Notes: generated from the sequence alone by a model not told the origin. A DNA stretch of 64,000 nt from an uncultured Bacteroidales bacterium (GCA_902800925.1 CADCGD010000009.1:30597-94596); one strand, 5' to 3'; positions 1 to 9,455 are shown, counted from the first letter of the stretch. Numbers and translations are program-made.

Positions 1-1311
1 GACTATGCCTATTATGATGGTAACGACCAGCTGGCGCAGGCTCGCTATAACGTGGTATTGCGACATCGTAAGACAACGCTTTATACCGATTCGCTAGACT
101 ATGACCGCATGTATAACTTCGGCAATTTCTTTGAAGGCGGTAAACTGGTGGATGGTAAGACGGTGTTGACGTCTGACTGGGGTGAGTATCATACAGATAA
201 CAAACAGGCGATGTTCTACTATGACGTGCGTCTGAAGGATCAGAAGCTCTATCTGACGACAGACTCCTTGTTCTATGATACACAGACTTCGCGCGCCCAT
301 ATCGTTGGACCTTCGAATATTACTTCGGGCAGCAGCCATATCTATAGTGAGGACGGCTATTACAATACCAAGACGGAACGCTCAGAGCTCTTTGGACGTT
401 CCGTGATAAAGGACCAGGGGCGTACGCTCATTGGTGACAGCGTGTATCATAATGCTGCTGATGGTACCAACTATGCGTATAATAATGTTATCTATACGGA
501 CTCTGTGAACAAAAACATGATGACGGGTGACTATTGTGAGTATAACGATTCGACGGGTTTTGCAATGGCTACCAAGCGTGCTGTAACCATCGATTACTCA
601 CAACGTGACTCGCTCTTTATGCATGCCGATACGTTCAAGGTGTTCACTTATAACATCCGTACAGACTCTGTCTATCGAAAGATTCACGCCTACAACAAGG
701 TGCGTGCCTTCCGAAAGGATGTGCAGGCAGTTTGCGATTCGTTGGTATATGATTCGCAGGACTCTTGCATGACGATGTATAAAGATCCTATCGTATGGAA
801 TCTTGGCCAGCAACTCTTTGGCGAGGAAATCAAGGTATATATGCGTGACTCTACCATTGATCGTGCTCATGTGTTGCGACAAGCTTTCTCAGCAGAGCAG
901 CTGAAGGATTCGACGCACTATAATCAGGTGTCGTCGAAGGAGATGAAGGCCTTCTTCAAGAAAGGCGAAATCCGTGAGACACAGGCTATTGACAATGTCT
1001 TGGTGGTGTATTACCCCATTGACGAGTCTGACAGCACCATCATTGGACTGAACTATACGGAGACGCCACTGTTGAAAATGTTTCTGGAGAACAGGAAGAT
1101 GCAGAAGATATGGATGGAGAAGCCTGTGGGCACGCTGTATCCTATGACACAGGTACCACCTGGTAAGCATTTCCTTCCACAGTTTGCATGGTTTGACTAT
1201 GTCCGTCCATTGGATAAAAACGATATCTTCAACTGGCGTCCCAAGAAGGCGGGTACTGAGTTGAAGGAAATCAAACGTCGTGAACCACCTAAGAATACGA
1301 AGAAAAAATGA
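1..1311 (+). CDS. OstA-like LPS transport protein, 5'-truncated by the window
   Basis: The frame is open from base 1, so the N-terminus and signal peptide lie outside the window; the GTG at 52 is internal. The 436 visible codons are a beta-helical repeat protein rich in short units of the type DSLxYD, as in OstA/LptA-LptD jellyroll domains. It probably belongs to the periplasmic lipopolysaccharide export machinery of Bacteroidetes (OstA-like family). The C-terminus is basic, ending in KNTKKK. Its stop codon overlaps the mutL ATG (ATGA), so the two are co-translated. The family is assigned from repeat character only; the exact Lpt role is inferred. Confidence 0.75.
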   Translation, partial: DYAYYDGNDQLAQARYNVVLRHRKTTLYTDSLDYDRMYNFGNFFEGGKLVDGKTVLTSDWGEYHTDNKQAMFYYDVRLKDQKLYLTTDSLFYDTQTSRAHIVGPSNITSGSSHIYSEDGYYNTKTERSELFGRSVIKDQGRTLIGDSVYHNAADGTNYAYNNVIYTDSVNKNMMTGDYCEYNDSTGFAMATKRAVTIDYSQRDSLFMHADTFKVFTYNIRTDSVYRKIHAYNKVRAFRKDVQAVCDSLVYDSQDSCMTMYKDPIVWNLGQQLFGEEIKVYMRDSTIDRAHVLRQAFSAEQLKDSTHYNQVSSKEMKAFFKKGEIRETQAIDNVLVVYYPIDESDSTIIGLNYTETPLLKMFLENRKMQKIWMEKPVGTLYPMTQVPPGKHFLPQFAWFDYVRPLDKNDIFNWRPKKAGTELKEIKRREPPKNTKKK

Positions 1312-3131
1312 CAGATGTGATACAACTGCTACCAGATAGTGTAGCCAATCAAATCGCTGCAGGAGAGGTGATCCAGCGGCCTGCTTCTGTCATCAAGGAG
1401 TTGGTGGAGAATGCCGTAGATGCTGGCGCAAAGACTATCAATGTCTTGGTGGTCGATGCCGGACGCACCTCTATACAGGTGATTGATGATGGCTGTGGTA
1501 TGTCGGAGACGGATGCACGTCTGGCTTTTGAGCGTCATGCTACATCGAAGATTCGTAAGGCTGACGATTTGTTCGACCTGCATACGATGGGGTTCCGCGG
1601 AGAGGCGCTGCCGTCAATAGCAGCAGTTTCCCAGATAGAGCTACGCACGCGTCGTCAGAGCGATGAGGTGGGCACTTGTCTGCGACTTTCCGGTTCTCGT
1701 GTGGAGAGTCAGGAGATGTGCTCCTGTGGTGTGGGCAGCTCTTTCACGGTCAGCAACCTGTTCTTCAATGTTCCTGCACGTCGTAAGTTCTTGAAAACTA
1801 ATGCGACAGAGCTGAATAATATCTTGACGGCTTTTGAACGTATTGTATTGGTCTATCCGAATATCTGCTTTACGCTTCATAGCAATGGTCAGGAACTGAT
1901 GAATCTCAGAGCGGGTTCGTTGCGCCAGCGTATTACGGATGTCTATGGACGTCGTTATGGACAGGATTTGTTGCCCGTCAGTGTTGATACGGCTCTCTGC
2001 AAGATTTCTGGTTTTGTGGCTAAGCCAGAGACTGCCCGCAAGAAGGGTGCCCATGAGTATTTCTTTGTGAATGGGCGTTTCATGAAGCATGCCTACTTCC
2101 ATAAGGCCGTACAGCAGGCGTATGAACGACTTGTCATCTCGGGCGCGCGCGTACCTTATTTTATTTATTTCGACGTGAGCCCTGCTGACATCGATGTCAA
2201 CATCCATCCTACCAAGACGGAGATTAAGTTTGAGAACGAGCAGGCTATCTGGCAAATCCTGTCAGCGGCAGTGAAAGACGCTATTGGACAGTTCTGTGAG
2301 ATACCGCAGATAGAGTTTGATACGGAGGGACGCCCGGATATACCTGTCTATAACCCCGTTGCTGCACCAGTAGAGATGCCGCATGTGGAGCGCAATCCGC
2401 AATATAATCCTTTTAAGGAGAAAGCACCACGCAACTGGGAACGCCTTTACGAAGACCTGCCAACGCAACCCTCTCATCATGAGCAGTCGCTGTTTGAGGA
2501 ATCTGCGAAGAATGATATGCTCCTTCCTAACGAGACTCCTATTTCTGAACAGCCTGTCGAACTGACGGATGTTAGTCCGTTGCACTACCAGTATAAAGGA
2601 CGTTATATTATGACTGCTGTGAAATCTGGCCTGATGATAATTGACCAGCATCGTGCAGATATCCGCATTCGCTATGAGCGTTATATGCAACAGCTGACAG
2701 ACGCTCCTTCCAGCAGTCAGCGCATGCTGTTCCCTGAAGTGATTGAGATGGCTCCTTCTGAGGCTGTGCTCATGGAGGATATGATGCCGGCACTGACGGC
2801 TGTGGGTTTCGAACTGACTCCTCTGGGGCCATCGAGTTATGCTGTCAGTGGTGTTCCTGCTGGAATTGAGGGCTTGAATGCCACCCAACTCTTGCAAGAC
2901 ATCATAGCATCGTCGGTACCTATTAGTCACGAAAGCCTCTCCATCAACCACCAGGTAGCCCTGAGTCTTGCCCGTCATGCTGCCATTCCCTATGGTCAAC
3001 AATTGACGAATGAAGAGATGGATGTTGTGGTAAATAACCTTTTTGCGTGTGACAATGTGAACTACACACCAGACGGAAAAGCGGTACTGTGCATCCTTCC
3101 ACAGGCAGATATAGAGCATTTGTTAGCATAA
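1308..3131 (+). CDS. mutL: DNA mismatch repair protein MutL
   Basis: GHKL ATPase of mismatch repair, which couples MutS recognition to strand removal. The N-terminal ATP-binding motifs are all present: ELVENAVDAGA (31-41), DDGCGM (60-65), RHATSK (76-81) and GFRGEAL (95-101). The VNGR segment of the transducer domain and a C-terminal dimerisation domain follow. At 607 aa it is slightly shorter than many homologues. The C-terminal endonuclease site is degenerate: the DQHA(X)2E(X)4E position reads DQHRADIRIRYE (446-457), and the distal metal motif (C-P-H-G-R) is replaced by YTPDGK. It overlaps the OstA-like gene by 4 bp. Confidence 0.95.
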   Translation: MTDVIQLLPDSVANQIAAGEVIQRPASVIKELVENAVDAGAKTINVLVVDAGRTSIQVIDDGCGMSETDARLAFERHATSKIRKADDLFDLHTMGFRGEALPSIAAVSQIELRTRRQSDEVGTCLRLSGSRVESQEMCSCGVGSSFTVSNLFFNVPARRKFLKTNATELNNILTAFERIVLVYPNICFTLHSNGQELMNLRAGSLRQRITDVYGRRYGQDLLPVSVDTALCKISGFVAKPETARKKGAHEYFFVNGRFMKHAYFHKAVQQAYERLVISGARVPYFIYFDVSPADIDVNIHPTKTEIKFENEQAIWQILSAAVKDAIGQFCEIPQIEFDTEGRPDIPVYNPVAAPVEMPHVERNPQYNPFKEKAPRNWERLYEDLPTQPSHHEQSLFEESAKNDMLLPNETPISEQPVELTDVSPLHYQYKGRYIMTAVKSGLMIIDQHRADIRIRYERYMQQLTDAPSSSQRMLFPEVIEMAPSEAVLMEDMMPALTAVGFELTPLGPSSYAVSGVPAGIEGLNATQLLQDIIASSVPISHESLSINHQVALSLARHAAIPYGQQLTNEEMDVVVNNLFACDNVNYTPDGKAVLCILPQADIEHLLA

Positions 3132-3227
3132 TTCGTTATAAAAAATAACATTTTTGCATGAAAAATGCCCATTTTATATCGAAATAGTTAAAAAAACGTG
3201 TAAAATTGAATTTAATTGCTAAAAAAC

Positions 3228-3258
3228 TTTGATTATTCAAAAATAATATTTACTTTTG
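3228..3258 (+). promoter_or_regulatory. Bacteroidetes promoter of the OmpA-family gene
   Basis: A perfect -33 TTTG (3228-3231) is separated by 19 bp from a perfect -7 TACTTTTG (3251-3258). The predicted transcript has a leader of about 40 nt before the ATG at 3306. The surrounding spacer (3132-3305) is very A+T rich and contains nothing else I can identify. Confidence 0.85.
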
Positions 3259-3305
3259 CACAGAATTTCTAAAATGAGTTATTAACTTAATTTAATTAGT
3301 ATAGT

Positions 3306-4469
3306 ATGAAAAAGTTATTCTTAATGCTGGCTGTTGCCAGTCTTTCACTGAACGCAATGGCTCAGGAAGATCCTACTGAGAAGTACAGCGTATCAACCAA
3401 CTCTTTCTGGAGCAACTGGTTTATTTCTGCTGATGTAATGTATGGTGCTTTCTATACCAATGAGGAAGCTGATGCTAATTTCTCAAAGAGTCCTCTGAAG
3501 AGCTTCCGTAGCAATATCGGTGCTTCTGTAGCTATCGGTAAGTGGTTTACTCCTGGCTTCGGTCTCCGCACTAAGTTCCAGGGTATCTGGGGTCGTAACG
3601 TACAGACCGAAGACGCTTCTACTAATGCAGTGAAGTTCTGGAACCTGCAGGAGCAGGCTCTGTTCAACCTGAGCAACATGTTCTGCGGCTATAGCGAGAC
3701 CCGCGTTTGGAATTTCATTCCCTACTTCGGTTTCGGTGCTGTTCGCAACATGAGCGACAATATTTATGCTGATAATGTTAGCGTTGGTATCCTGAATACT
3801 TGGAAGCTCAGCAAGCGCGTGTTGCTGAACCTTGATGTCAACTTCAATGTTGCTAACGACTATGATGCTTTCCGTGCAGCTAATGGTTTCGTAGCTAATA
3901 ACTATGGTAGCAGCATCAAGAATAGCGACCGTTTCTTCGCTGCTGAGTTGGGTCTTACTTTCAACCTTGGCAAGTGCACTTGGAACAAGACTCCTGATGT
4001 AGACGCTATCAAGGCTCTGTCACAGGGTCAGATCGACGCTCTGAACGCACAGTTGAGCGACGCTCAGGCTGAGAATGCACGTCTGAAGGACATGCTGGCT
4101 AACCAGCCTAAGACTGCTCCTGTTGTAGAGACTAAGACTGTTACTAAGGTTCTTGCTGCTCCTGTATCAGTATTCTTCAACATCGGTAAGGCTAAGGTTG
4201 CTTCTAAGAAGGACCTCCAGAATGTATCTGACCTGGCTAAGGTTGCTAAGGACAACAACTCTAAGATTGTTGTTACTGGTTATGCTGATAGCAAGACTGG
4301 TTCTGCTGCTTACAACCAGAAGCTGTCTGAGAAGCGTGCCAAAACTGTTGCTGACGAGTTGGTTAAGATGGGTGTAAGCCGCGATAATATCGAGGTTGTT
4401 GCTGCTGGTGGTGTAAATACACTGAGCCCAATCAATTACAACCGTCGTGCTACTGTTGAGATTAAGTAA
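3306..4469 (+). CDS. OmpA-family outer-membrane protein
   Basis: The first 20 residues form a typical Sec signal peptide ending in AMAQ. Residues about 30-220 look like an eight-stranded OM barrel (alternating aromatic strands). A short coiled segment (ALNAQLSDAQAENARLKDML, about 245-264) follows. Residues 288-387 are an OmpA C-terminal peptidoglycan-binding domain with the VTGYAD segment, the NQKLSEKRA helix and the YNRRATVEI end. It anchors the outer membrane to peptidoglycan. Codon use is strongly biased (GCT, GGT, CGT), which suggests high expression, in line with the perfect promoter. Confidence 0.93.
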   Translation: MKKLFLMLAVASLSLNAMAQEDPTEKYSVSTNSFWSNWFISADVMYGAFYTNEEADANFSKSPLKSFRSNIGASVAIGKWFTPGFGLRTKFQGIWGRNVQTEDASTNAVKFWNLQEQALFNLSNMFCGYSETRVWNFIPYFGFGAVRNMSDNIYADNVSVGILNTWKLSKRVLLNLDVNFNVANDYDAFRAANGFVANNYGSSIKNSDRFFAAELGLTFNLGKCTWNKTPDVDAIKALSQGQIDALNAQLSDAQAENARLKDMLANQPKTAPVVETKTVTKVLAAPVSVFFNIGKAKVASKKDLQNVSDLAKVAKDNNSKIVVTGYADSKTGSAAYNQKLSEKRAKTVADELVKMGVSRDNIEVVAAGGVNTLSPINYNRRATVEIK

Positions 4470-4501
4470 TTTGACTATCTATTGTAAATCTGTAAAAATC
4501 G

Positions 4502-5650
4502 ATGAAAATGGTTAAGAAATTTGCAGCTTTAGCTTGTAGCGCAGTTGTCGCTTTTGGGCTGATGGCTTGCCATACTAATGATATTGGTAATGGCATGGGT
4601 CCCACTCCTAAAACCGACGTTCCTGTGAATGTTACAAAGACGTTGATTGTTAAGCTTTCTCGTGCTCTTAATGCTGGTGAGACTCTGAAATATAATGGCG
4701 CTACTGGTGTGGTTTCTGGTACGACCGTTACTTTTGAGAATGTTGCCGATGGTAAAACACTGGTTTTGAGTGGTGGTAATCTGATTGAGCAGAGCACAAC
4801 GATTTTTTTCGGTGACGGTAATGTTGTGGCTATCGACCTTGACGTACTGGAGAATCCTAAGGATTATGACTGGACTACATATGTTACTGGTGATAATGCT
4901 TCAGCCAAGGACGAACTGGACGGTGTAGAAGGTGCAGAAGCTAAGGTTACTGTGAAGGCAAATTCTGTAGGAAGTGTACAGGGTGACAAGAAGTTCTCTA
5001 TTAAACTGTATACTCCTGCTGTATCTCCTTTGAAAGAGATTAAGGAAGGTGCTGCAGAGGCTGCTCTTATGGCTGCTAAATGTAGACCCCTTAATGCAAC
5101 TTTTGCCGATCCTGTATCTTTCGAGGCAAATCTCCCAGGTGCAGAGAAGTGCGACATCGTCTGCTATAATGTTAATGAAGGTAGTACAAAATGGCCTGCA
5201 TCTAAACCTACCATGTTGACTGCTGAGTTGTCTAGCTTCACTTCAACTGATCCTGTTATTTTTTTGAAGTATGAAATTACGAGTATTAAGGAAGAGAAGA
5301 AGGCGATTGCTGATGGTGCAGGTACCGTACCTGCAGGTTCTAACATAGTTTCTTATAAAGAAAATTATGGTTATAGGCCTCTTGTACAGACTACTGGTGT
5401 CATCTCTCGTCTGTTCCGTCAGCTTTTTGGTACTGCATTTGGAGTGACTACGAAGTCTTTTACTCTGGAGACAAAGGGCGAGACCAACTATGTATTGTAT
5501 CAGAATGTAAAGACTGTCACTATTAAGTCAGGAACTGCTGATCCGTTCGTAGTAGAGATTTATGGTGGTGTAACTGCTGATCTCATCTCAGTGGAGCCTT
5601 CAACTGATCCTGAGATTGTACCGGGCCACAATGGTGGTAGCAACGACTAA
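4502..5650 (+). CDS. Hypothetical lipoprotein
   Basis: The signal sequence ends in a lipobox (LMAC, Cys at residue 24), so the product should be a lipoprotein. The 382-aa protein has no enzyme motif that I recognise; it looks like beta-sandwich material (many short Val/Thr strands) and ends in an Asp/Gly/Asn/Ser-rich tail. It starts 32 bp after the OmpA-family gene and is followed by a strong terminator, so the two probably form one transcript. A cell-envelope structural or adhesion role is a guess. Confidence 0.8.
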   Translation: MKMVKKFAALACSAVVAFGLMACHTNDIGNGMGPTPKTDVPVNVTKTLIVKLSRALNAGETLKYNGATGVVSGTTVTFENVADGKTLVLSGGNLIEQSTTIFFGDGNVVAIDLDVLENPKDYDWTTYVTGDNASAKDELDGVEGAEAKVTVKANSVGSVQGDKKFSIKLYTPAVSPLKEIKEGAAEAALMAAKCRPLNATFADPVSFEANLPGAEKCDIVCYNVNEGSTKWPASKPTMLTAELSSFTSTDPVIFLKYEITSIKEEKKAIADGAGTVPAGSNIVSYKENYGYRPLVQTTGVISRLFRQLFGTAFGVTTKSFTLETKGETNYVLYQNVKTVTIKSGTADPFVVEIYGGVTADLISVEPSTDPEIVPGHNGGSND

Positions 5651-5670
5651 TTGTTAATTGAAACAATATT

Positions 5671-5708
5671 TTGCCATGCAGCCAAAAGACTGCATGGCAA
5701 TTTTTTTT
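5671..5708 (+). terminator. Rho-independent terminator
   Basis: An 11-bp perfect stem (5671-5681 with 5690-5700) and 8-nt loop are followed by a run of eight T. It closes the OmpA/lipoprotein unit. Confidence 0.92.
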
Positions 5709-5717
5709 ATGAAAGTG

Positions 5718-5748
5718 TCTGTAAATAGAAATAAAAGTTGTATCTTTG
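5718..5748 (+). promoter_or_regulatory. Promoter of the YjbH-like pair
   Basis: A perfect -7 TATCTTTG (5741-5748) lies 19 bp after TCTG (5718-5721), a 3/4 match to TTTG. The predicted start of transcription is just upstream of the ATG at 5773, which rules out the in-frame TTG at 5746 as start codon. Confidence 0.75.
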
Positions 5749-5772
5749 CAGTCGTTATCTTATATAGAGAAC

Positions 5773-6675
5773 ATGGTGTTTCGTAAACTCGTTATATTAT
5801 TGGGCTTCTTGCTGGGATGGCAACATGTCGGTGCACAGCAGCAGCCGATTGCAGAGGTATTCTGTGGTGCCGAGTTGAGTTATGCCGATGTAAACTTTAC
5901 CCGACTTTATAATTCACTGATTAATCTGACTCCAGGAGCAAAGGTTCATTTGGGACATGGTTGGGACGTGGCTGCACAGGTTTATCTTCCTATTGTCAAC
6001 GAGGGTTATGCAGACCGCTATAATATGGTCCGCCTGAACATGGCAAATATCTCCAAGACCTTTCGTTTTAAGCGAGCACGCCAGTATGTCAAGGTGACTG
6101 CAGGCTTGTTTGGCAAGGAACAGTATGGTGGTGACATTAGGTGGATGTGGCCAATTACCAGTTGGTTGTTGTTCCATGCACGTATGGGACTGACGGACCA
6201 TTGGGCCTTAGGTACCAATATCTGGGAGGGTACTGCAGAATCGGAATTTAACGCTCGCAACTTCTCGTTCACAGGTTTGTTGGGCGCGAGCGTGTGGCTA
6301 AGGCCATGGGCAACCGAACTGCGTGCTACTGGTGGACGTTACCTGAACCATGACTATGGTGCTGAGGGAGAGATCGTTCGTCACTTTAACCACTGTTCAA
6401 TCAGCGTTTTCGCTCAATATCATGAGTATGCTCCCAGTGCATATATTAAAAATGGTCATCGGTATTCAGGAGGTTTTCGGATAGTGATGATGCTACCACC
6501 TTATAAGAAACAAAAGAATAAGGATGTGGTAGTGCGTCCTGCCTCCAATTTCCGCTTGACGTACAATGCTCAGGCAGATGGCTACTCCATGAAGAAGTAT
6601 ACTACTGATCCAGAAGAGAACGAACGTACATATCCCATCCAGATACCTTGGGGAACTGGACTTTTCAATGAGTAG
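5773..6675 (+). CDS. Putative outer-membrane protein, possible YjbH partner
   Basis: A 300-aa protein with a signal peptide ending in GAQ (about residue 20), then beta-rich, aromatic-rich sequence typical of an OM barrel. I chose the ATG at 5773 because the -7 box sits at 5741-5748. Residues about 258-270 contain RPASNFRLTYN, reminiscent of segments in YjbH-type capsule or exopolysaccharide proteins. The next gene starts only 2 bp after its stop, so they are translationally linked. Family assignment is weak. Confidence 0.65.
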   Translation: MVFRKLVILLGFLLGWQHVGAQQQPIAEVFCGAELSYADVNFTRLYNSLINLTPGAKVHLGHGWDVAAQVYLPIVNEGYADRYNMVRLNMANISKTFRFKRARQYVKVTAGLFGKEQYGGDIRWMWPITSWLLFHARMGLTDHWALGTNIWEGTAESEFNARNFSFTGLLGASVWLRPWATELRATGGRYLNHDYGAEGEIVRHFNHCSISVFAQYHEYAPSAYIKNGHRYSGGFRIVMMLPPYKKQKNKDVVVRPASNFRLTYNAQADGYSMKKYTTDPEENERTYPIQIPWGTGLFNE

Positions 6676-6677
6676 CC

Positions 6678-7436
6678 ATGAGAAAGAGACTGTTTACAAT
6701 CATAGGTTCATTGCTGTTGGCTGTTACGATGAGTGCCCAGCAGTACATTGGTTCGGAGGGTTTGATTCATGTTCCTACGGCTGATATGGATACAGTGGGT
6801 ATCGCACGTGTGGGTGCACACTATATTCCGAAGTCCATGATGCCCGACAAGATGCTGATAGATGGTGAGAAGTTTAACTCATGGACCCAGTACTTCAGTG
6901 TGACGCCTTTCCGCTGGATACAATTAGGCTATGGTTATACGTTGTGGAAATTCCACAAAAACTTGAAGAAGGACGCCGAGGTAGGCTTCTATGCCAAAGA
7001 TCGTTATTTCTCCGTCCGGCTCCAATTGCTTCCAGAGGGGCGCTGGTGGCCTGCTGTTGCTGTTGGTGGCAATGACGTATGGGGCTCTAGTGATAATGGC
7101 GTCTCTGGCAGTAATTATTATCGCAACTACTATGCCTCGCTATCGAAACATATCGAAATGAAAGGCCATGAGTTTGGTGCGCATGTAACATACCGTAAGT
7201 GGAAACGGGACTTCAACCACAAGTGGCAGGGTGTTGTCGGTGGTGTGACCTACCGTCCGTCTTTTTATCGTCCGCTAAGACTGATGGGCGAATGGGATGG
7301 AAATAATGTGAATATCGGTGCCGACTGTCGCTTGTTCAAATATTTTCTGGTACAGGCTGCCCTCTTGGGCTTCTCCGACTTCAATGCGGGCCTGTGCCTG
7401 TATATCCCCTTGTATAACCCCACAATTACTAAATAA
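6678..7436 (+). CDS. YjbH-domain-like outer-membrane protein
   Basis: A 252-aa protein with a signal peptide ending in MSAQ. The mature start (GSEGLIHVPTADMDTVG) matches the typical opening of YjbH-like beta-barrels (GLI-x-PTA-x-M). The rest is barrel-like, ending in CLYIPLYNP. YjbH proteins are linked to exopolysaccharide export in other phyla; no polysaccharide genes are adjacent here, so the role stays open. paaK starts 17 bp downstream. Confidence 0.65.
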   Translation: MRKRLFTIIGSLLLAVTMSAQQYIGSEGLIHVPTADMDTVGIARVGAHYIPKSMMPDKMLIDGEKFNSWTQYFSVTPFRWIQLGYGYTLWKFHKNLKKDAEVGFYAKDRYFSVRLQLLPEGRWWPAVAVGGNDVWGSSDNGVSGSNYYRNYYASLSKHIEMKGHEFGAHVTYRKWKRDFNHKWQGVVGGVTYRPSFYRPLRLMGEWDGNNVNIGADCRLFKYFLVQAALLGFSDFNAGLCLYIPLYNPTITK

Positions 7437-7453
7437 GAAAAAGTATTAAAGCA

Positions 7454-8752
7454 ATGATTTGGAATGAAACCGTTGAATGCATGAGTCGTGAGCAGCTTCG
7501 CGAACTGCAGAGTGCACGTTTAAGGAAGATGGCGGAATACGTCTATTACAACACGCCCTTCTATCGTAAGAAATTTCAAGAGATGGGTCTTGAACCTGGT
7601 GATATTAAGGATATTGACGATATCACTAAGTTACCCTTTACCAATAAACTTGATTTGCGCGACAACTATCCTTTCGGACTAGCTGCTGTGCCCATGAGTC
7701 AGATTGTGCGCATCCACGCCTCTAGTGGTACGACTGGCAAGCCTGTTGTAGTGCTCTACACCCGTAAGGACTTGGCTATGTGGTCAGAAGCAATCTCACG
7801 TGCTTTTACCGCTTATGGTGCTACGAAGGAAGATATCTTCCAGGTGGCCTATGGCTATGGACTCTTTACAGGTGGTCTGGGTGCTCACGATGGTGCTACG
7901 AATATTGGAGCCAGTGTGATACCTATCTCTTCAGGTAATACGCAAAAGCAGATGACGCTGATGCACGACTTTGGCACTACCATCCTTTGCTGTACCCCCA
8001 GCTACGCGATGTTTCTGGGCGAGGCTATGAAAGAGTGTGAGTATCCTCGTGAGGAGTTCAAACTGAAGGTGGGTGTCTTTGGTGCTGAGCCCTGGACGGA
8101 GAAGATGCGTAAGAAGCTGGAAGAGAGTCTAGGCATCAAAGCCTACGATATCTACGGACTCAGCGAGATTGCTGGCCCTGGAGTAGGGTATGAGTGTGAA
8201 CACCAGTGTGGTACCCATCTGAATGAAGACCTGTTCTATCCTGAGATTCTCAATCCTGAGACAGGTGAGCCGATGCCTGAGGGACAGTTGGGTGAACTGA
8301 CCTTTACCCACCTGACGAAAGAAGGTATGCCCCTGTTGCGTTATCGTACCCACGACCTGACTGCCTTGCACTATGACAAGTGTAAGTGTGGACGTACGCT
8401 GGTGCGCATGGACCGCATCTTGGGCCGTTGCGACGATATGCTCATCATTCGTGGTGTCAACGTCTTCCCATCACAGATTGAAGATGTCATCCTGAAGCTG
8501 CCTGAGTACGAGCCTCACTTCCTGCTGACTGTCGATCGTGTGAACAATACCGATACCTCAGAACTGAAGGTCGAGGTCAAGGAAGAGTACTTCACGGACG
8601 ATATGGCTACTCTCGTGGGTCTGCAGAAGAAACTGGAGGCCGAGTTGCGCTCTGTTATTGGTCTGGGCTTCAAGGTAAAGTTGGTAGAGCCTAAGGGTAT
8701 TGAGCGTTCTGAGGGCAAGGCCAAGCGTGTCATAGATAAGAGAAAGATCTAA
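7454..8752 (+). CDS. paaK: Phenylacetate-CoA ligase family protein
   Basis: An AMP-forming acyl/aryl-CoA ligase of 432 aa, the usual PaaK length. The ATP-binding loop SSGTTGKP is at 90-97, the YGLSEIAGPG motif at about 234-243, and the C-terminal hinge with RIIRGVNVFPSQIE-like sequence follows RCDDML. In Bacteroidales this enzyme typically works with 2-oxoacid (indolepyruvate-type) ferredoxin oxidoreductases in aromatic amino acid metabolism, activating arylacetates to CoA esters. Here it pairs with an ACT-domain gene downstream but no iorAB is in view. Confidence 0.9.
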   Translation: MIWNETVECMSREQLRELQSARLRKMAEYVYYNTPFYRKKFQEMGLEPGDIKDIDDITKLPFTNKLDLRDNYPFGLAAVPMSQIVRIHASSGTTGKPVVVLYTRKDLAMWSEAISRAFTAYGATKEDIFQVAYGYGLFTGGLGAHDGATNIGASVIPISSGNTQKQMTLMHDFGTTILCCTPSYAMFLGEAMKECEYPREEFKLKVGVFGAEPWTEKMRKKLEESLGIKAYDIYGLSEIAGPGVGYECEHQCGTHLNEDLFYPEILNPETGEPMPEGQLGELTFTHLTKEGMPLLRYRTHDLTALHYDKCKCGRTLVRMDRILGRCDDMLIIRGVNVFPSQIEDVILKLPEYEPHFLLTVDRVNNTDTSELKVEVKEEYFTDDMATLVGLQKKLEAELRSVIGLGFKVKLVEPKGIERSEGKAKRVIDKRKI

Positions 8753-8753
8753 G

Positions 8754-8785
8754 TCGTAATATCGTAATAACGAAATGTCGAAAAT
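8754..8785. repeat. Degenerate 8-bp tandem repeat
   Basis: Four consecutive octads (TCGTAATA, TCGTAATA, ACGAAATG, TCGAAAAT) fill most of the spacer between paaK and the ACT-domain gene. No promoter or terminator is evident in the spacer. Confidence 0.6.
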
Positions 8786-8808
8786 ATAATAACAAAAACC
8801 AAAGAAAT

Positions 8809-9234
8809 ATGTTAGCAAAACAATTATCCGTTTTTCTGGAGAACAAGTCTGGTCGTCTGACCGAAGTAACCGATGTGCTGGGCGCTGCCGGCGTTAACCT
8901 CTCAGCCATGAGTATTGCCGATAACTCTGATTTTGGCATCCTGCGTTGTATTGTCAGCGACCCTGACAAAGCCTATCAGGTGTTGAAGGCTGCCCACTTT
9001 GCTGTGAAGATTACTGATGTCATTGGCTTTACCTGTCCGAATGTCAGTGGTTCGCTGGCCAAAGTGCTGAAATATCTCTCTGAGAATGGCGTATTCATTG
9101 AGTATATGTACTCGTTTGCCAATGGCGACGCAGCTACTGTTGTTATCCGTCCTACCGATTTGGAGAGCTGTGAGCGCATCCTCTCAGAGAAGAAGGTAGA
9201 ACTGATGGAAGCCAACGAATTGTACCAGTTATAA
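8809..9234 (+). CDS. Tandem ACT-domain protein
   Basis: A 141-aa protein made of two ACT domains (about 3-70 and 72-141). The first contains the typical LENKSGRLTEVTDVLGAAGVN ligand-binding turn split over residues 10-30. Such stand-alone ACT proteins bind amino acids and act as sensors. Its position 56 bp behind paaK is a widespread arrangement, so it probably senses an aromatic amino acid and modulates that pathway. The function of the regulator itself is not established here. Confidence 0.88.
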   Translation: MLAKQLSVFLENKSGRLTEVTDVLGAAGVNLSAMSIADNSDFGILRCIVSDPDKAYQVLKAAHFAVKITDVIGFTCPNVSGSLAKVLKYLSENGVFIEYMYSFANGDAATVVIRPTDLESCERILSEKKVELMEANELYQL

Positions 9235-9318
9235 GCGTAATATGGGTCGAAAGTGCTAAAAGAAGTTAATAAACTAAACATTTTCGGCCCATAATTTTTC
9301 TGTTTCGTTTTTTCTGCT

Positions 9319-9326
9319 TACCTTTG
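9319..9326 (+). promoter_or_regulatory. -7 box of tRNA-Val
   Basis: TACCTTTG lies 20 bp upstream of the mature tRNA 5' end. Only a T-rich segment (9296-9299) is found at the -33 position. Confidence 0.7.
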
Positions 9327-9346
9327 CACCCGCTTACGAAAAGCAA

Positions 9347-9424
9347 GGGCGTTTAGCTCAGCTGGTTTAGAGCATCTGCCTTACAAGCAGAGGGTCGGCG
9401 GTTCGAATCCGTCAACGCCCACCA
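9347..9424 (+). tRNA. tRNA-Val(UAC)
   Basis: A complete cloverleaf. The acceptor stem GGGCGTT pairs with AACGCCC (9414-9420). The anticodon stem TCTGC/GCAGA encloses the loop CTTACAA with anticodon UAC. The TpsiC arm contains GGTTCGAATCC, and CCA is encoded at 9422-9424. Confidence 0.97.
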
Positions 9425-9426
9425 AG

Positions 9427-9455
9427 GAGTTCCAAAGAAATTTGGGACTCTTTTT
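9427..9455 (+). terminator. Terminator of tRNA-Val
   Basis: A 10-bp stem with one G-T pair (9427-9436 with 9441-9450) closes on a GAAA tetraloop and is followed by five T. It begins 3 nt after the CCA end. Confidence 0.85.
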
